Assembly: GCA_003279635.1 (NCBI GenBank)
Contig: QCHK01000009.1
Location: 1 to 64,000, forward strand
Source of the DNA: Prochlorococcus sp. AG-402-B05
Lineage (GTDB): Bacteria > Cyanobacteriota > Cyanobacteriia > PCC-6307 > Cyanobiaceae
Direction: 5' to 3'
Length of the DNA: 64,000 nucleotides
The position numbers and the translations under genes were made by a program. Positions 11,627-21,872 of the stretch are shown one piece after another. Under the pieces are notes generated by a model. That model was not told the origin of the DNA, ran no database searches, and saw only the letters and a program-made list of their open reading frames with translations. Positions within the stretch are counted from its first letter, which is position 1, and every line of letters starts with the position of its first letter.

Positions 11627-12109
11627 ATGAATCAAGTTTTTGCTGGTGGTATAGCTCTAATTATTGCTTTGATCCTTTGGAGCTCAAAAAAACAACTAAA
11701 GGGATCAGCTTTTTTCAAATCTCCAAAGGATTCCTTTTCAAAGGCTCAGTTAACATCATCCGCTTTGGTAATCGATAAGAGTTTACAAAAACAAAAATCA
11801 ACAAAACTGAATAATAAAAAAACCAAGTTTTTTTCACCTCAGCCTTCACTTAATTCAATAGAAATAAAAAAGCAATTAAATAAATTAATCTCTAGCAACC
11901 CTAATGATCGTCTATTAGCTATTCAAATTGCTAGTCAATGGAACAACAAGAAAGCATTACCTTTTTTAAAAAGAGGATTGAAGGATTCTGACAGTAGGGT
12001 TGTTATTGCTTCTGCTACTGGAATTTCATCTTATAAAGGAAAAACTGTTGATTTATATAAAAAACCTCAAGTTTCTCGACCGCCTCGAAATGTATCTCTA
12101 ATCCGATAA
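11627..12109 (+). CDS. Hypothetical protein, N-terminal TM segment and HEAT-like C-terminal segment
   Basis: N-terminal hydrophobic helix; LLAIQIASQWNNKKALPFLKRGLKDSDSRVVIASATGI resembles a HEAT repeat pair. Confidence 0.65.
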   Translation: MNQVFAGGIALIIALILWSSKKQLKGSAFFKSPKDSFSKAQLTSSALVIDKSLQKQKSTKLNNKKTKFFSPQPSLNSIEIKKQLNKLISSNPNDRLLAIQIASQWNNKKALPFLKRGLKDSDSRVVIASATGISSYKGKTVDLYKKPQVSRPPRNVSLIR

Positions 12110-13029
12110 ATTGGTCTATTTTGACTTTCATGATAAGTGCGGATCTGAAGCTCTCCAAGCAATCCAAATCCAAAAAGTTGAACTCCTGTAACTGCAAGAA
12201 GTAATGCGAAAATAAGTAAAGGTCTATTACCTATATCTTCTCCTAAAAGTTTGATTATTAATAGGTAAAAGCTTGTTATGAAGCTCCCAATAATTGCAAG
12301 AATTCCACCAAAACCAAATACATACATAGGTCTAGTTAAAAATCTATTCATAAACCAAACAGTCAACAAGTCCATCAAGACTCTAAAAGTTCTATCTATT
12401 CCATACTTACTAGATCCAAACTGACGGGCTCTATGATTTACTTTAACTTCCGTAATGCTAGCTCCTTCAATATTTGCAAGCACAGGCAGGAATCTATGCA
12501 ATTCTCCATATAATCTCATATCTGTCAGTACTTCTTTCCTATAAGCCTTTAAAGAACATCCATAATCATTAAGTCGCACACCAGTAACCTTCCCAATCAA
12601 TCGGTTAGCAATTTTTGATGGAAGCTTTCTACTTATCGCAGCATCTTGCCTTCGATATCTCCATCCACTTACAAGATCAAATCCATCCCTAATCTTATTA
12701 ACTAATAATGGAATATCTGCAGGATCATTTTGCAAATCACCATCAAGTGTGACAACTATCTCTCCCGAAGAAATATCAAATCCTGCAGCCATAGCTGCGG
12801 TCTGTCCATAGTTTTTACGCAGAAGAACTCCAACTAATTCTGGTATATCAAAGCTTAGTTTTCTAATTACCTCTGCGCTTTTATCTGATGAACCATCATT
12901 AACTAAAACTAGTTCAAAAGTTTCCTCCATAGGCTGTAAAACTTCTAATAACTGATTCACCAAAAAAGGAAGACTTTCTTCTTCGTTATATATAGGAACA
13001 ACTATTGATAGTGCAACACTAAAATTCAT
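12067..13029 (-). CDS. Family 2 glycosyltransferase (dolichol-phosphate mannosyltransferase-like) with two C-terminal TM helices
   Basis: ALSIVVPIYNEEESLPFLVNQL, LVNDGSSDKS, VTLDGDLQNDPADIP; C-terminal hydrophobic segments. Confidence 0.92.
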   Translation of the reverse strand: MNFSVALSIVVPIYNEEESLPFLVNQLLEVLQPMEETFELVLVNDGSSDKSAEVIRKLSFDIPELVGVLLRKNYGQTAAMAAGFDISSGEIVVTLDGDLQNDPADIPLLVNKIRDGFDLVSGWRYRRQDAAISRKLPSKIANRLIGKVTGVRLNDYGCSLKAYRKEVLTDMRLYGELHRFLPVLANIEGASITEVKVNHRARQFGSSKYGIDRTFRVLMDLLTVWFMNRFLTRPMYVFGFGGILAIIGSFITSFYLLIIKLLGEDIGNRPLLIFALLLAVTGVQLFGFGLLGELQIRTYHESQNRPIYRIRDTFRGGRET

Positions 13030-13062
13030 TCAGAACTCCTCATAAGTGTCAATTAAACTTCT

Positions 13063-13815
13063 TTAGAGTTTTTCACTCTGATAACAAGAGATAACTCTTC
13101 CAGCAGATCTAAATTTAGATTTGTAAAAAGAAGCAATTTTTCCAAGGTTCGGTTGAAATAAACTATCAATCTCTATTCCATTATGCCCATCACTTACCCC
13201 AGAACTATGAATATAAAAACCATTCTCAATATGTAATCCAACGTGGGTACATTTTTCAGATGGTCCAAAGAAAAGTAAATCACCAGGTTTTAAATCTTTA
13301 CCTAAAGCTTCAATATCCAATGCAATATTTTTACAGAATTTTTCCTGCTGATAAGCATCTCTTGGTATCCAAATCCCTGAACTTGCAAAAGCAGATTGAA
13401 CCAAACCAGAGCAATCAAAATTTGGACCTAAAGTTCCACCCCACAAATATTCATTACTCATTTTCTTCGCAGCCATAGTCCAAGACAATATCCTAGGAAT
13501 CCTAGAAAGAATTTTCTCTTCACTAAACAATTCAGATTCCCATGATTCTATTTTTGAAGCTTGATGAATTAATTCGGAAAATCTAAACCAACAAATATAG
13601 TCATCTTCCAAAAGACGCACTTGAACTCTATTTATAATTTCCTTGTTTTTAAAATTAGATTTGAAACAATCGATCAATTGAAAACTCCTACCAATACTTG
13701 CTTGTGTAACTAGTTCATCACTAATTTCACTTTTAAACCCATCAATATTTATTCGCAGTTTCCATAAACTTCCCAAAACAAATGAAGCTTTAGTTAGCAA
13801 AACCTCTAAGGTCAT
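13063..13815 (-). CDS. NlpC/P60 family cell-wall peptidase
   Basis: YLWGGTLGPNFDCSGLVQSAFASSGIWIPRDAYQQ ... GDLLFFGPSEKCTHVGLHIENGFYIHSSG: catalytic Cys/His context. Confidence 0.9.
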   Translation of the reverse strand: MTLEVLLTKASFVLGSLWKLRINIDGFKSEISDELVTQASIGRSFQLIDCFKSNFKNKEIINRVQVRLLEDDYICWFRFSELIHQASKIESWESELFSEEKILSRIPRILSWTMAAKKMSNEYLWGGTLGPNFDCSGLVQSAFASSGIWIPRDAYQQEKFCKNIALDIEALGKDLKPGDLLFFGPSEKCTHVGLHIENGFYIHSSGVSDGHNGIEIDSLFQPNLGKIASFYKSKFRSAGRVISCYQSEKL

Positions 13816-13836
13816 ATTGAATTCTTCTCGAGCGCT

Positions 13837-14730
13837 ATGGCGTTCTACCGACCAGACCCTGAGATGGCAAATTGCCTGAAAGGTCTACTCGATAGGTTTG
13901 AAAAAGAAGGTCGTCCATACCTTCAAGAAAACATTGCAATAACATGCATTCGTTATGACAAGAAAAGCCCATCTTCATCTAGTGGATATGGGACAGGGTG
14001 GAATTCAAACAGAAATTTTTATCCTGCAAGCGTAGTAAAAATAGTTTATGCATTGGCGACTCAAGTATGGCTAGAACAAGACTTAATTGTTGACTCAGAA
14101 GAACTTAGAAGAGCATTACATGAAATGATCGCAAACTCCAATAATGATGCCACAAGTTATATTTTAGATCTTTTAACAGGTACAACAAGTGGGCCATCTC
14201 TTAATGAGTCAAACTATCAAGCATGGAAAATCCAAAGGCAATTGATTAACCACTGGCTAGATGATTTTAGATGGCCTGAAATTAAAAACTGGAACTGCAG
14301 CCAAAAGACTTGGAATGAAGGACCTTTTGGAAGGGAAAAAGACTTTTATGGAAAAAAAAATGAGAATCGAAACAGGATGACAACCGATGGGAGTGCAAGA
14401 ATCTTTGAATCATTAATGACTCTTGAACTGCTTCCAAAATCAGGAAGTGAGCGTTTAATAAAAGTTTTTCAACGCTCACTCGATCCAGTTTCTCGCAAGC
14501 AAGATTTAGAGAATCAAGTAGATGGTTTTTTAGGAGCAGGCCTTCCTTTGGCTTCTAAACTTTGGAGCAAAGCAGGGCTAATGAGTGAAGTTCGCCATGA
14601 TGTTGCATGGTGGGAGTCGCCTAATAAAAATCCCATGCTTGCAGTCGTCTTTACAACTGGCAAAGAATTAGTCAAAGATCAATTTTTACTTCCTGCGATT
14701 AGCAGTGAGTTAAACAAATTAGCTATTTAG
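13837..14730 (+). CDS. Serine hydrolase related to class A beta-lactamases
   Basis: SxxK-type motif in YPASVVKIVYALATQ; MIANSNNDATSYILDLL; WSKAGLMSEVRHDVAWW (KxG-type motif). Confidence 0.85.
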   Translation: MAFYRPDPEMANCLKGLLDRFEKEGRPYLQENIAITCIRYDKKSPSSSSGYGTGWNSNRNFYPASVVKIVYALATQVWLEQDLIVDSEELRRALHEMIANSNNDATSYILDLLTGTTSGPSLNESNYQAWKIQRQLINHWLDDFRWPEIKNWNCSQKTWNEGPFGREKDFYGKKNENRNRMTTDGSARIFESLMTLELLPKSGSERLIKVFQRSLDPVSRKQDLENQVDGFLGAGLPLASKLWSKAGLMSEVRHDVAWWESPNKNPMLAVVFTTGKELVKDQFLLPAISSELNKLAI

Positions 14731-14857
14731 CAATAAGTAAAATTCCAGCGAATAAAATAGATCCCAAAAGAAATCCAACAGCCAAAAGCACAGCTATTAT
14801 TGGTGTATTTAAGTAAACAGATATAGTTGCGAGTTGATTACCCTTTGCTTCAGACAC
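14723..14857 (-). CDS. Small single-TM membrane protein (absent from ORF track)
   Basis: GTG start; translation by eye MSEAKGNQLATISVYLNTPIIAVLLAVGFLLGSILFAGILLIAK*; in-frame TGA just upstream (67-69 of 148xx) bounds the ORF. Confidence 0.5.
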   Translation of the reverse strand: MSEAKGNQLATISVYLNTPIIAVLLAVGFLLGSILFAGILLIAK

Positions 14858-14979
14858 CTTGAAAACTCATAAAAGTCACTTTGATTAAAGCATCTAACTC
14901 TGCCAAAAAACAAAAAAAGTTTAACTGATAAAACATTTTTTAAAAAACCAAAGATTTTTTTTTGATATCACAAAATAGT

Positions 14980-15543
14980 TCAAATAAAGTTTGATTTTGG
15001 TTTCTTATTTTGTAAGATTTTAATATCTTTATTCCTTTCACTTTCTTTTATTGAATTATCTTGTTTATCAATTTTTTTATTTATTGTTTTTTCATCGGCT
15101 TTCTTTAAATCATCATCTAATGAACTGATTTGGGTTGATTTATCTAATTCTTTTATCTCAATATTTTTTTGGACTGTTGAATTCGTAGAGTCTATTTCCT
15201 TTAAATTACTTATGTCTGGAGCTTTATTTTGATCAATCTTTATAATATGATTAATTGCAGAATTATTAAATAAATTAAAATCAAATCTACCTTTTGCAAA
15301 AGATATTGAGGTGAATACTAATATTGAACCTAGAATAATAATCAAAAAAATATTCGATAATAAACTATTTAGTGGAGACCAAAAAAGTGTTACTTTAGCA
15401 GCTTCATTTGTTTGTTTATATGTATCAGCAGAGGGACTTAAATCTAAAAATACATCTTGATTAATCCACCCTTTATTAGCTTTCCTATAAGGAGACTCAC
15501 TTTTAGTGAACTCAAAAACCTCTTGGATTCTTTCTTTAAGCAC
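14980..15543 (-). CDS. Hypothetical protein with one TM segment and Lys/Asp/Ser-rich C-terminal tail
   Basis: 187-aa ORF; TM SLLSNIFLIIILGSILVFTSISFA; tail KKADEKTINKKIDKQDNSIKESERNKDIKILQNKK. Confidence 0.6.
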   Translation of the reverse strand: MLKERIQEVFEFTKSESPYRKANKGWINQDVFLDLSPSADTYKQTNEAAKVTLFWSPLNSLLSNIFLIIILGSILVFTSISFAKGRFDFNLFNNSAINHIIKIDQNKAPDISNLKEIDSTNSTVQKNIEIKELDKSTQISSLDDDLKKADEKTINKKIDKQDNSIKESERNKDIKILQNKKPKSNFI

Positions 15544-15634
15544 AGGTTAGGTTTACCTAAAACTATAAGAACGAAAACATAGCAGAAAGTCAGAATAAAA
15601 AAGTTGCTTTTATATAGATATTCGTGAAATTGAA

Positions 15635-16048
15635 TTACCCAGCAATAAATACCATCGCAGAAACAAGAATAGCCGAAGCCAAAATCCCTATAGATGCTAT
15701 TGAAACGATCTTTCCAGTATTTAAGGAGACTGATACCGTTAACAATTCAGTTCTTGAGTCTCTTTTCTGTTGAGAATCAATTTGAGCACGAGAATTAACT
15801 TTCTTACGGGCTTGAGCTTTCTTCTCCGCTAAAGCTTTCTTCTCTGCTGCGGCTTTCTTCTCCGCTAAAGCTTTCTTATCTGCTGCGGCTTTCTTATCCG
15901 CTGCGGCTTTCTTATCCGCTAAAGCTTTCTTATCCGCTGCGGCTTTCTTATCTGCTAAAGCTTTCTTATCCGCTAAAGCTTTCTTCTCTGCTGCGGCTTT
16001 CTTCTCTGCTAAAGCTTTCTTATCCGCTTGAGCTGTTTTCGCTTGCAC
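15635..16048 (-). CDS. Ala/Lys-rich hexapeptide-repeat protein with C-terminal TM segment
   Basis: GTG start; 12 consecutive units of A[DE]KKA[LAQ], then TM IVSIASIGILASAILVSAMVFIAG. Confidence 0.75.
   Translation of the reverse strand: MQAKTAQADKKALAEKKAAAEKKALADKKALADKKAAADKKALADKKAAADKKAAADKKALAEKKAAAEKKALAEKKAQARKKVNSRAQIDSQQKRDSRTELLTVSVSLNTGKIVSIASIGILASAILVSAMVFIAG
15812..16027 (-). repeat. 12 x 18-bp coding tandem repeat
   Basis: Alternating units like gctaaagctttcttatcc / gctgcggctttcttctct across 216 bp. Confidence 0.85.
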
Positions 16049-16172
16049 TTTAAATCCAAAAATTTGCCTTATTCAAGCATCCAGATCACAATGATTTTAA
16101 AAATATGGGCTAGTTGAAATGAAGTAATGCAAAAGACTCATGTGAATATAAATCTTTTGAATTTAATAAGAA

Positions 16173-16261
16173 CGGAGAGGGAGGGATTCGAACCCTCGAC
16201 AGAAGTTACCTCCTGTAACTCCTTAGCAGGGAGCCGCTTTCAACCACTCAGCCACCTCTCC
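16173..16261 (-). tRNA. trnS: tRNA-Ser(GCT)
   Basis: GGAGAGG...CTCCCTGCTAAGGAG...long variable arm...GGGTTCGAATCCC...CCTCTCC G; type II tRNA fold. Confidence 0.95.
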
Positions 16262-16321
16262 ATACCCAATACCTTATCAAGTCAAAGCTCAAAAAATTTA
16301 GATTATGCTCCTCTACAAATT

Positions 16322-17521
16322 TTAAGTGACAACTCGAGGAAGACGATTTCTGAAACCACAAAGAACTTCCCATGGAATTGATCCAGATAAATCACACCAA
16401 TTTTGGGGTGAAATACAAACTTCACCATCAGTACCAAGAAGGGTTAAAACTTGACCAGTTTTAATGTCTGGTTTATCGGTTATATCAAAAACCATTTGAT
16501 CCATTGCAATTGCACCTACTTGGGGAACCAAAACCCCATCTATTGAGGCTGATATTTTCCCAGAAAGATTTCTGCTGACTCCATCTGCATAGCCAATAGC
16601 AACTACAGCAAGCTTACTTTTCCTTTTAGTTTTAAAAAAGTGTCCATACCCCACTCCTGTTCCTTTTTCTACCTCCCTCACCAAAGTAACTCGAGACTTA
16701 ACCTTCAAGGCAGGTTTAAGTCTCAAATCAGACTCGAAATCATTTACAGGAAAATAACCATATAAGCTTAGTCCAACTCGAACCATATCAAAATGAAGAC
16801 GACAATCTGAAAGTGTCCCCGCAGAATTTGCAAGGTGTCTACACAAAGACTTATTTCTAGCGCCCAAATCCTTTAAAACCTTTTCAAATCTAGTTAACTG
16901 AATTTGTGTAAAATTTAGTTTTGTATTCTTCTCTAGATCTTTATCAGCAATTGCTAAATGACTATATATACCCTTTAAGGAGATATTTTCTAAATAATCA
17001 ATTTTAGAAATCAATTCTTTTACTTCATTACAATCACAACCAAGTCTCGTCATACCCGTATCAACTTTTAAGTGAATAAAAAATTTTTTATGATTATTTT
17101 CAGCAATATTATTGCAAATTATTGCCTCACGAATTCCACTAATCGTGGGAATAAGATCCCAGCAAAAGGAAGAATAAAGTTCTTCTGCATTGATTAGATT
17201 TCCAAGAACTAATATCTGACACTTCAAGCCAGCATTCCTTAATTGAATACCCTCTTCTAAAGTTGCTACTCCAAGACTGTCTGCACCTCCAGTTAAAGCA
17301 GATTTAGCAACAGTCTCTGCACCATGTCCGTATCCATCAGCTTTCACAACTGCCATTAATGAACAATCATCGCCAATAAAGTTTTTCAAGACTCTTGAAT
17401 TATTTTCGATAACTTTCGAATCGACCTCAACCCATGCACGACTTCGAGGGTCAGGGCTAATTACATTTTCAGTTAATCCACCAAAAGTGAATGATCTCTC
17501 AGTTCTATTGATTTTTGACAT
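16322..17521 (-). CDS. alr: Alanine racemase (start placed at MSKINRTERS; the ORF is open to 17605)
   Basis: AVVKADGYGHGAETVAK PLP-Lys motif; VGLSLYGYFP, GYADGVSRNLSG. Confidence 0.95.
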   Translation of the reverse strand: MSKINRTERSFTFGGLTENVISPDPRSRAWVEVDSKVIENNSRVLKNFIGDDCSLMAVVKADGYGHGAETVAKSALTGGADSLGVATLEEGIQLRNAGLKCQILVLGNLINAEELYSSFCWDLIPTISGIREAIICNNIAENNHKKFFIHLKVDTGMTRLGCDCNEVKELISKIDYLENISLKGIYSHLAIADKDLEKNTKLNFTQIQLTRFEKVLKDLGARNKSLCRHLANSAGTLSDCRLHFDMVRVGLSLYGYFPVNDFESDLRLKPALKVKSRVTLVREVEKGTGVGYGHFFKTKRKSKLAVVAIGYADGVSRNLSGKISASIDGVLVPQVGAIAMDQMVFDITDKPDIKTGQVLTLLGTDGEVCISPQNWCDLSGSIPWEVLCGFRNRLPRVVT

Positions 17522-17603
17522 ACTCTGCATCCAATCAATGTAATAAGGGAAACTGCAACAAGGAGTTAATACCAGTAGCATGCCGCTTAAATAGCTTGCT
17601 TGC

Positions 17604-18110
17604 ATGGGTCAAGTTCTTGTTTTGAATGCCTCCTATGAGCCATTGAACATCACTTCATGGCGACGCGCGACTGTTTTAATGCTTAAAGGCAAGGCTGAAA
17701 GTCTTGAAGAAGACGCTACTCACAATATTAGGCAAGATGTCAAAGCTCCTACAGTAATAAGATTAAGGCAATTTATAAGAGTTCCATATCGAGATATTCC
17801 TCTATCTAGAAAAAATATATTTCAAAGAGATGATAACTCCTGTCAATATTGTGGCCAGAAAAATAAAAAGCTTTCAATTGATCATGTTTTTCCACGTAGT
17901 AGAGGTGGAAAAGATAATTGGGAAAATGTGACTACTGCATGTCTTCAATGCAACGTAATGAAAGGTAACAGAACCCCTGAAGAGGCAAAGATGCCTTTAA
18001 GAACAAAACCCTATAAACCTTTAAATAACATGAGTTTTGAAACCACAAAACAAATTCATTCTGGTCGTCATAAAGAATGGGGTAAATATGTAATTGGATG
18101 GGTAGCTTAG
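17604..18110 (+). CDS. HNH endonuclease family protein
   Basis: CQYCGQKNKKLSIDHVFPRSRGGKDNWENVTTACLQCNVMKGNRTPEEA: HNH with CxxC zinc ribbons. Confidence 0.95.
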   Translation: MGQVLVLNASYEPLNITSWRRATVLMLKGKAESLEEDATHNIRQDVKAPTVIRLRQFIRVPYRDIPLSRKNIFQRDDNSCQYCGQKNKKLSIDHVFPRSRGGKDNWENVTTACLQCNVMKGNRTPEEAKMPLRTKPYKPLNNMSFETTKQIHSGRHKEWGKYVIGWVA

Positions 18111-18113
18111 TGT

Positions 18114-19208
18114 TTAATCTTCAGATTGATTACTAAGCTCTTCCATTTGCCTTTTTTGTTCTTCAGCAATACATGCATCAATTACATCTTCCAATTGACC
18201 TGAAAGAACTTGCTCGAGGGGGAAGTTAACTCCTAATCGATGATCAGTTGTTCGATTATCTTTGTAATTATATGTCCGAATCTTTTCACTTCTATCCCCA
18301 GTTCCTACCTGAGACAATCGCGCAGATCTCTCCTTTGCATTAGCCTCTGCTATTTCTAATTCTAATAATTTAGCTCTTAAAATCTCCATTGCTCTTTCTC
18401 TATTTTGCATTTGAGAGCGTTCTTGCGTACAAAAAACTCTTATACCTGAGGGCTTGTGAAATAAATCAATAGCTGTTTCTACTTTATTTACATTTTGCCC
18501 GCCAGCACCACCAGATCTTGCCGTACTAATTTCTAGATCAGAAGATTCTATCTTCACCTCTACTGGATCAGCTTCTGGCATTACAGCAACAGTTGCAGTA
18601 GAGGTATGAACTCGTCCTTGAGATTCGGTTGAAGGAACTCTTTGAACTCTATGAACACCTGCTTCAAATTTTAATTGGCTGTAAACAGACTCTCCTTTGA
18701 CTGAGATAATCATTTCACGAAAGCCACCCATATCAGCTTCTGTTGAACTTATGGGTTTTACATTCCATCCAAGTTTTTGACCATATCTCTCATACATTCT
18801 TGCTAAATCACCAGCCCATAAACAAGCTTCATTTCCTCCTGCTCCAGCTCTTATTTCAAGCATCACACTTCTTTCATCTCTTGGATCTTTGGGTAAAAGA
18901 GCCAAAGTCAACTTTTGAATTAATTCATTTTTTGAGAGTTCGAGATTCTCAAGTTCTTCTCTAGCCAAAAGTTCCATCTCTTTATCGTCTCTGCTTTCTT
19001 TTACTAATCCTTTAGCCTCTAAAAACTCTTTTTCTATTATCTGGAGCTTTAAATAATCATTAACCAAAGGCTCTAAACGGGATCTTTCTCTAGAAATTGT
19101 CTCTAATTGTTTCGGATCTGATGCAACATCTGGATCAGCTAATTGCAATTCCAAGTTTTGAAAACTACTTTTAGCTGTTTCTAATCGTTTAATTAGGGTT
19201 GAATCCAT
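18114..19208 (-). CDS. prfA: Peptide chain release factor 1
   Basis: [37 protein letters not shown] (GGQ), [26 protein letters not shown]. Confidence 0.98.
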   Translation of the reverse strand: MDSTLIKRLETAKSSFQNLELQLADPDVASDPKQLETISRERSRLEPLVNDYLKLQIIEKEFLEAKGLVKESRDDKEMELLAREELENLELSKNELIQKLTLALLPKDPRDERSVMLEIRAGAGGNEACLWAGDLARMYERYGQKLGWNVKPISSTEADMGGFREMIISVKGESVYSQLKFEAGVHRVQRVPSTESQGRVHTSTATVAVMPEADPVEVKIESSDLEISTARSGGAGGQNVNKVETAIDLFHKPSGIRVFCTQERSQMQNRERAMEILRAKLLELEIAEANAKERSARLSQVGTGDRSEKIRTYNYKDNRTTDHRLGVNFPLEQVLSGQLEDVIDACIAEEQKRQMEELSNQSED

Positions 19209-19244
19209 TCCTTTTATTCCCTAAATCTTTAGATCATAAAGCTA

Positions 19245-19505
19245 TCAACTTTCTTTTTTTTCTTCTGAGGATTTATCTTTTTGATCATTTGAATTCGATG
19301 TGGCCATACCATATTTTTTCATAAATCTATCAACTCTTCCTTCCGTATCTAAAATCTTTTGAGTACCAGTGAAGAAAGGATGGTTTCCACTCCAAACATC
19401 AACCTGAATTTCAGGCTGAGTAGCACCTGTTGTCATGACGACCTCTCCATTACAAATAACTTTTGCTTCTGGATACCAAGTTGGATGTATATCTGATTTA
19501 GGCAT
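19245..19505 (-). CDS. rpmE: 50S ribosomal protein L31
   Basis: MPKSDIHPTWYPEAKVICNGEVVMTTGATQPEIQVDVWSGNHPFFTG. Confidence 0.97.
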   Translation of the reverse strand: MPKSDIHPTWYPEAKVICNGEVVMTTGATQPEIQVDVWSGNHPFFTGTQKILDTEGRVDRFMKKYGMATSNSNDQKDKSSEEKKES

Positions 19506-19543
19506 GATAAGAAAAGAGGAAGATTTAGAGATGAAAAGGAAAA

Positions 19544-19951
19544 TTATCTCTTTGAGAATTGTGGAGCTTTACGAGCTTTTTTAAGACCATATTTGCGTCT
19601 TTCTTTTGCTCTAGGATCTCGACTGAGGTGACCCTCTACTTTCAAAGCCTTACGGTTATCAAGTGATAAGTCACATAAAGCCCTTGCAGCACCTTGCTTT
19701 ATTGCGTCAGACTGACCAGTCAATCCTCCACCATAGACATTAACTAAAACGTCATATGATTCACTCAATCCTAAAGTTTTCAAAGGAGCTTTAACAGCAG
19801 CGATATAAGCAGGATTAAAATTCAAGTAATGGTCACCAGGGCGACCATTGATGGTTATTTCACCTTTTCCTGGAGTTAATCTAACTCTGGCGACCGATGT
19901 CTTCCGTCTGCCAGTTCCCCAGTAAACTACTTTGTTTGTGGCACTAGTCAT
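19544..19951 (-). CDS. rpsI: 30S ribosomal protein S9
   Basis: [27 protein letters not shown] ... [16 protein letters not shown]. Confidence 0.98.
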   Translation of the reverse strand: MTSATNKVVYWGTGRRKTSVARVRLTPGKGEITINGRPGDHYLNFNPAYIAAVKAPLKTLGLSESYDVLVNVYGGGLTGQSDAIKQGAARALCDLSLDNRKALKVEGHLSRDPRAKERRKYGLKKARKAPQFSKR

Positions 19952-20400
19952 TTCGTAACAGATTCAGAATTTAGAGAAAGAATTTTAGGTTCTTGCGCTG
20001 AATGAGGATGATCAGAGCCTTTATAAACTTTGAGTTTCGTAAATAATTGCCTTCCTAACCTTGTGTGAGGCAGCATTCCTTTAATTGCCTTTTCAACTAT
20101 TCTCTCAGGGATTCTGGATTGAAGAGCCTTGAAGGTTTCAACTTTCATACCACCAGGACGTCCAGAATGTCTGCGATAAAGCTTTTGGTCTGCTTTTTTG
20201 CCGGTTACTTTGATCTTTTCTGCATTTACGACAATAACAAAATCACCAGTATCTAGGTGAGGAGTGAAATTTGGCTTTGTCTTACCCCTAAGAACACTAG
20301 CAACTTCAGTTGCTAATCGACCAAGAGTCTGATTCTCTGCATCCACCAGAAACCACTGGCGATCTATTGAATCCGGCGATGGAACTGATGTCTTGTTCAT
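19948..20400 (-). CDS. rplM: 50S ribosomal protein L13
   Basis: [50 protein letters not shown]. Confidence 0.98.
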   Translation of the reverse strand: MNKTSVPSPDSIDRQWFLVDAENQTLGRLATEVASVLRGKTKPNFTPHLDTGDFVIVVNAEKIKVTGKKADQKLYRRHSGRPGGMKVETFKALQSRIPERIVEKAIKGMLPHTRLGRQLFTKLKVYKGSDHPHSAQEPKILSLNSESVTK

Positions 20401-20610
20401 TTTTCCTGAACACCTTTAACACTGAATAAGCATTATCGTTTTGATAATACTGTTTAAGGAAGTTATCAAGTCAAAAAATTGATCTGATTCTTCAGAAAAA
20501 TAATTCTACACTTTCATGGCTTAAAACTGACCTTTTTGTTCGTATAAAATTTAAATTACTGATTTAAAAAATGCCCAAATTTTAATTTATTAATCTTTTA
20601 TTTAGCTTAT

Positions 20611-21432
20611 TTATTTTGAAGGCTCAAATTTTGGGAGAGAAAAACTTGGGAAAGTGTCAAAACTTTTCTCTTTTGAAAAGATTTTCTCCTCATAGCCAAC
20701 TCTTATCAAACACAGTCCATGCGCAGGAGCAGCCTCTTTCACCTCAGAGCGCAAGCCTTTTCTCCATCTATATCTAAATTTTTCAAGAGAAAGTCGTTTT
20801 TCTCCAACAGCAACTAATTGGCCCATCAAAAGCCTGACCATCCCGTACAAAAAGCCACTGGCCTGAATTTCAACTGTAACCACATCCCCATCACGAGAAA
20901 TAGAAACATCTTGTACTGTGGTAAATGAATTGCTTCTATTACTTCCTGCTTTTTGAAACGCTGCAAAATCATGTAAACCTAATAAATCATTCAGAGCATG
21001 CTTCATCAAATTGATGTCCAATATAAATCTATATTTATGCCAACTTATATTTTGAAGAAAAAGATTCGGATAGGAACCATTAAAAATAGAATATCTATAC
21101 CTTCGATATTTTGCCGAATAGCAAGCATGCCAAACACTGGGAACACTTACAGCTTCAAGAACCTTAATTGATTCTGGAAGTCTGCCATTTAAGGCTGATG
21201 CCCATTTATGAATAGGAATTGGGCCAGAGCAATCAAAATGTACAACTTGTCCTGAAGCATGAACTCCTGAATCAGTTCTACCAGCTGCTATGGCCTTTAC
21301 TGGTCTGATTGGATCAAGTTCTGCAATTTTTTCTTCTAAAGTTCCTTGAACAGTTATTGAATCTTTTTGATTTTGCCAGCCTCTAAAACCTGATCCGTCA
21401 TATTGAATAATAAGAGCAATTCTATTCGTCAA
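20611..21432 (-). CDS. truA: tRNA pseudouridine synthase A
   Basis: [33 protein letters not shown]. Confidence 0.97.
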   Translation of the reverse strand: MTNRIALIIQYDGSGFRGWQNQKDSITVQGTLEEKIAELDPIRPVKAIAAGRTDSGVHASGQVVHFDCSGPIPIHKWASALNGRLPESIKVLEAVSVPSVWHACYSAKYRRYRYSIFNGSYPNLFLQNISWHKYRFILDINLMKHALNDLLGLHDFAAFQKAGSNRSNSFTTVQDVSISRDGDVVTVEIQASGFLYGMVRLLMGQLVAVGEKRLSLEKFRYRWRKGLRSEVKEAAPAHGLCLIRVGYEEKIFSKEKSFDTFPSFSLPKFEPSK

Positions 21433-21482
21433 ATTTAACTAAAAAGTAGACTATATTAATTTGTTTTTGAAGAATTAATGCT

Positions 21483-21833
21483 CTATACAAGCTCAACAAT
21501 GGCCATTTCAGAATTATCGCCGCGTCTTGGAGTCGTTCTCACGATTCTTGTATAACCACCTTCTCTATCACCGTATCGCTCTTGGGCCTTTTCAAAAAGT
21601 GCATGAACTAGTTGCTTATCGTATACATATCCAATAGCTCTTCTTCTTGAAGCAAGACTGCCATCCTTAGCTAAGGTAATCATTCTCTCAGTTTCATTTC
21701 TCAAAGCTTTAGCTCTTGCTTTAGTTGTTGTAACTCTACCTTCGCGAATTAGTTGAGTAGTTAATCCTCTTAAAAGTGCTTTCCTTTGATCTGCAGGGAG
21801 ACTCAATTGTGGAATTCGACGTTGATGACGCAT
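21483..21833 (-). CDS. rplQ: 50S ribosomal protein L17
   Basis: [56 protein letters not shown]. Confidence 0.98.
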
Positions 21834-21872
21834 TGGATTAGCTTTGAAATTCAGTAGTAATAAAAATGAAAG

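Noticed and set aside
16127-16381. 84-aa plus-strand ORF
   Set aside because: It lies across tRNA-Ser(GCT) on the opposite strand and the end of alr; no protein-family signal.
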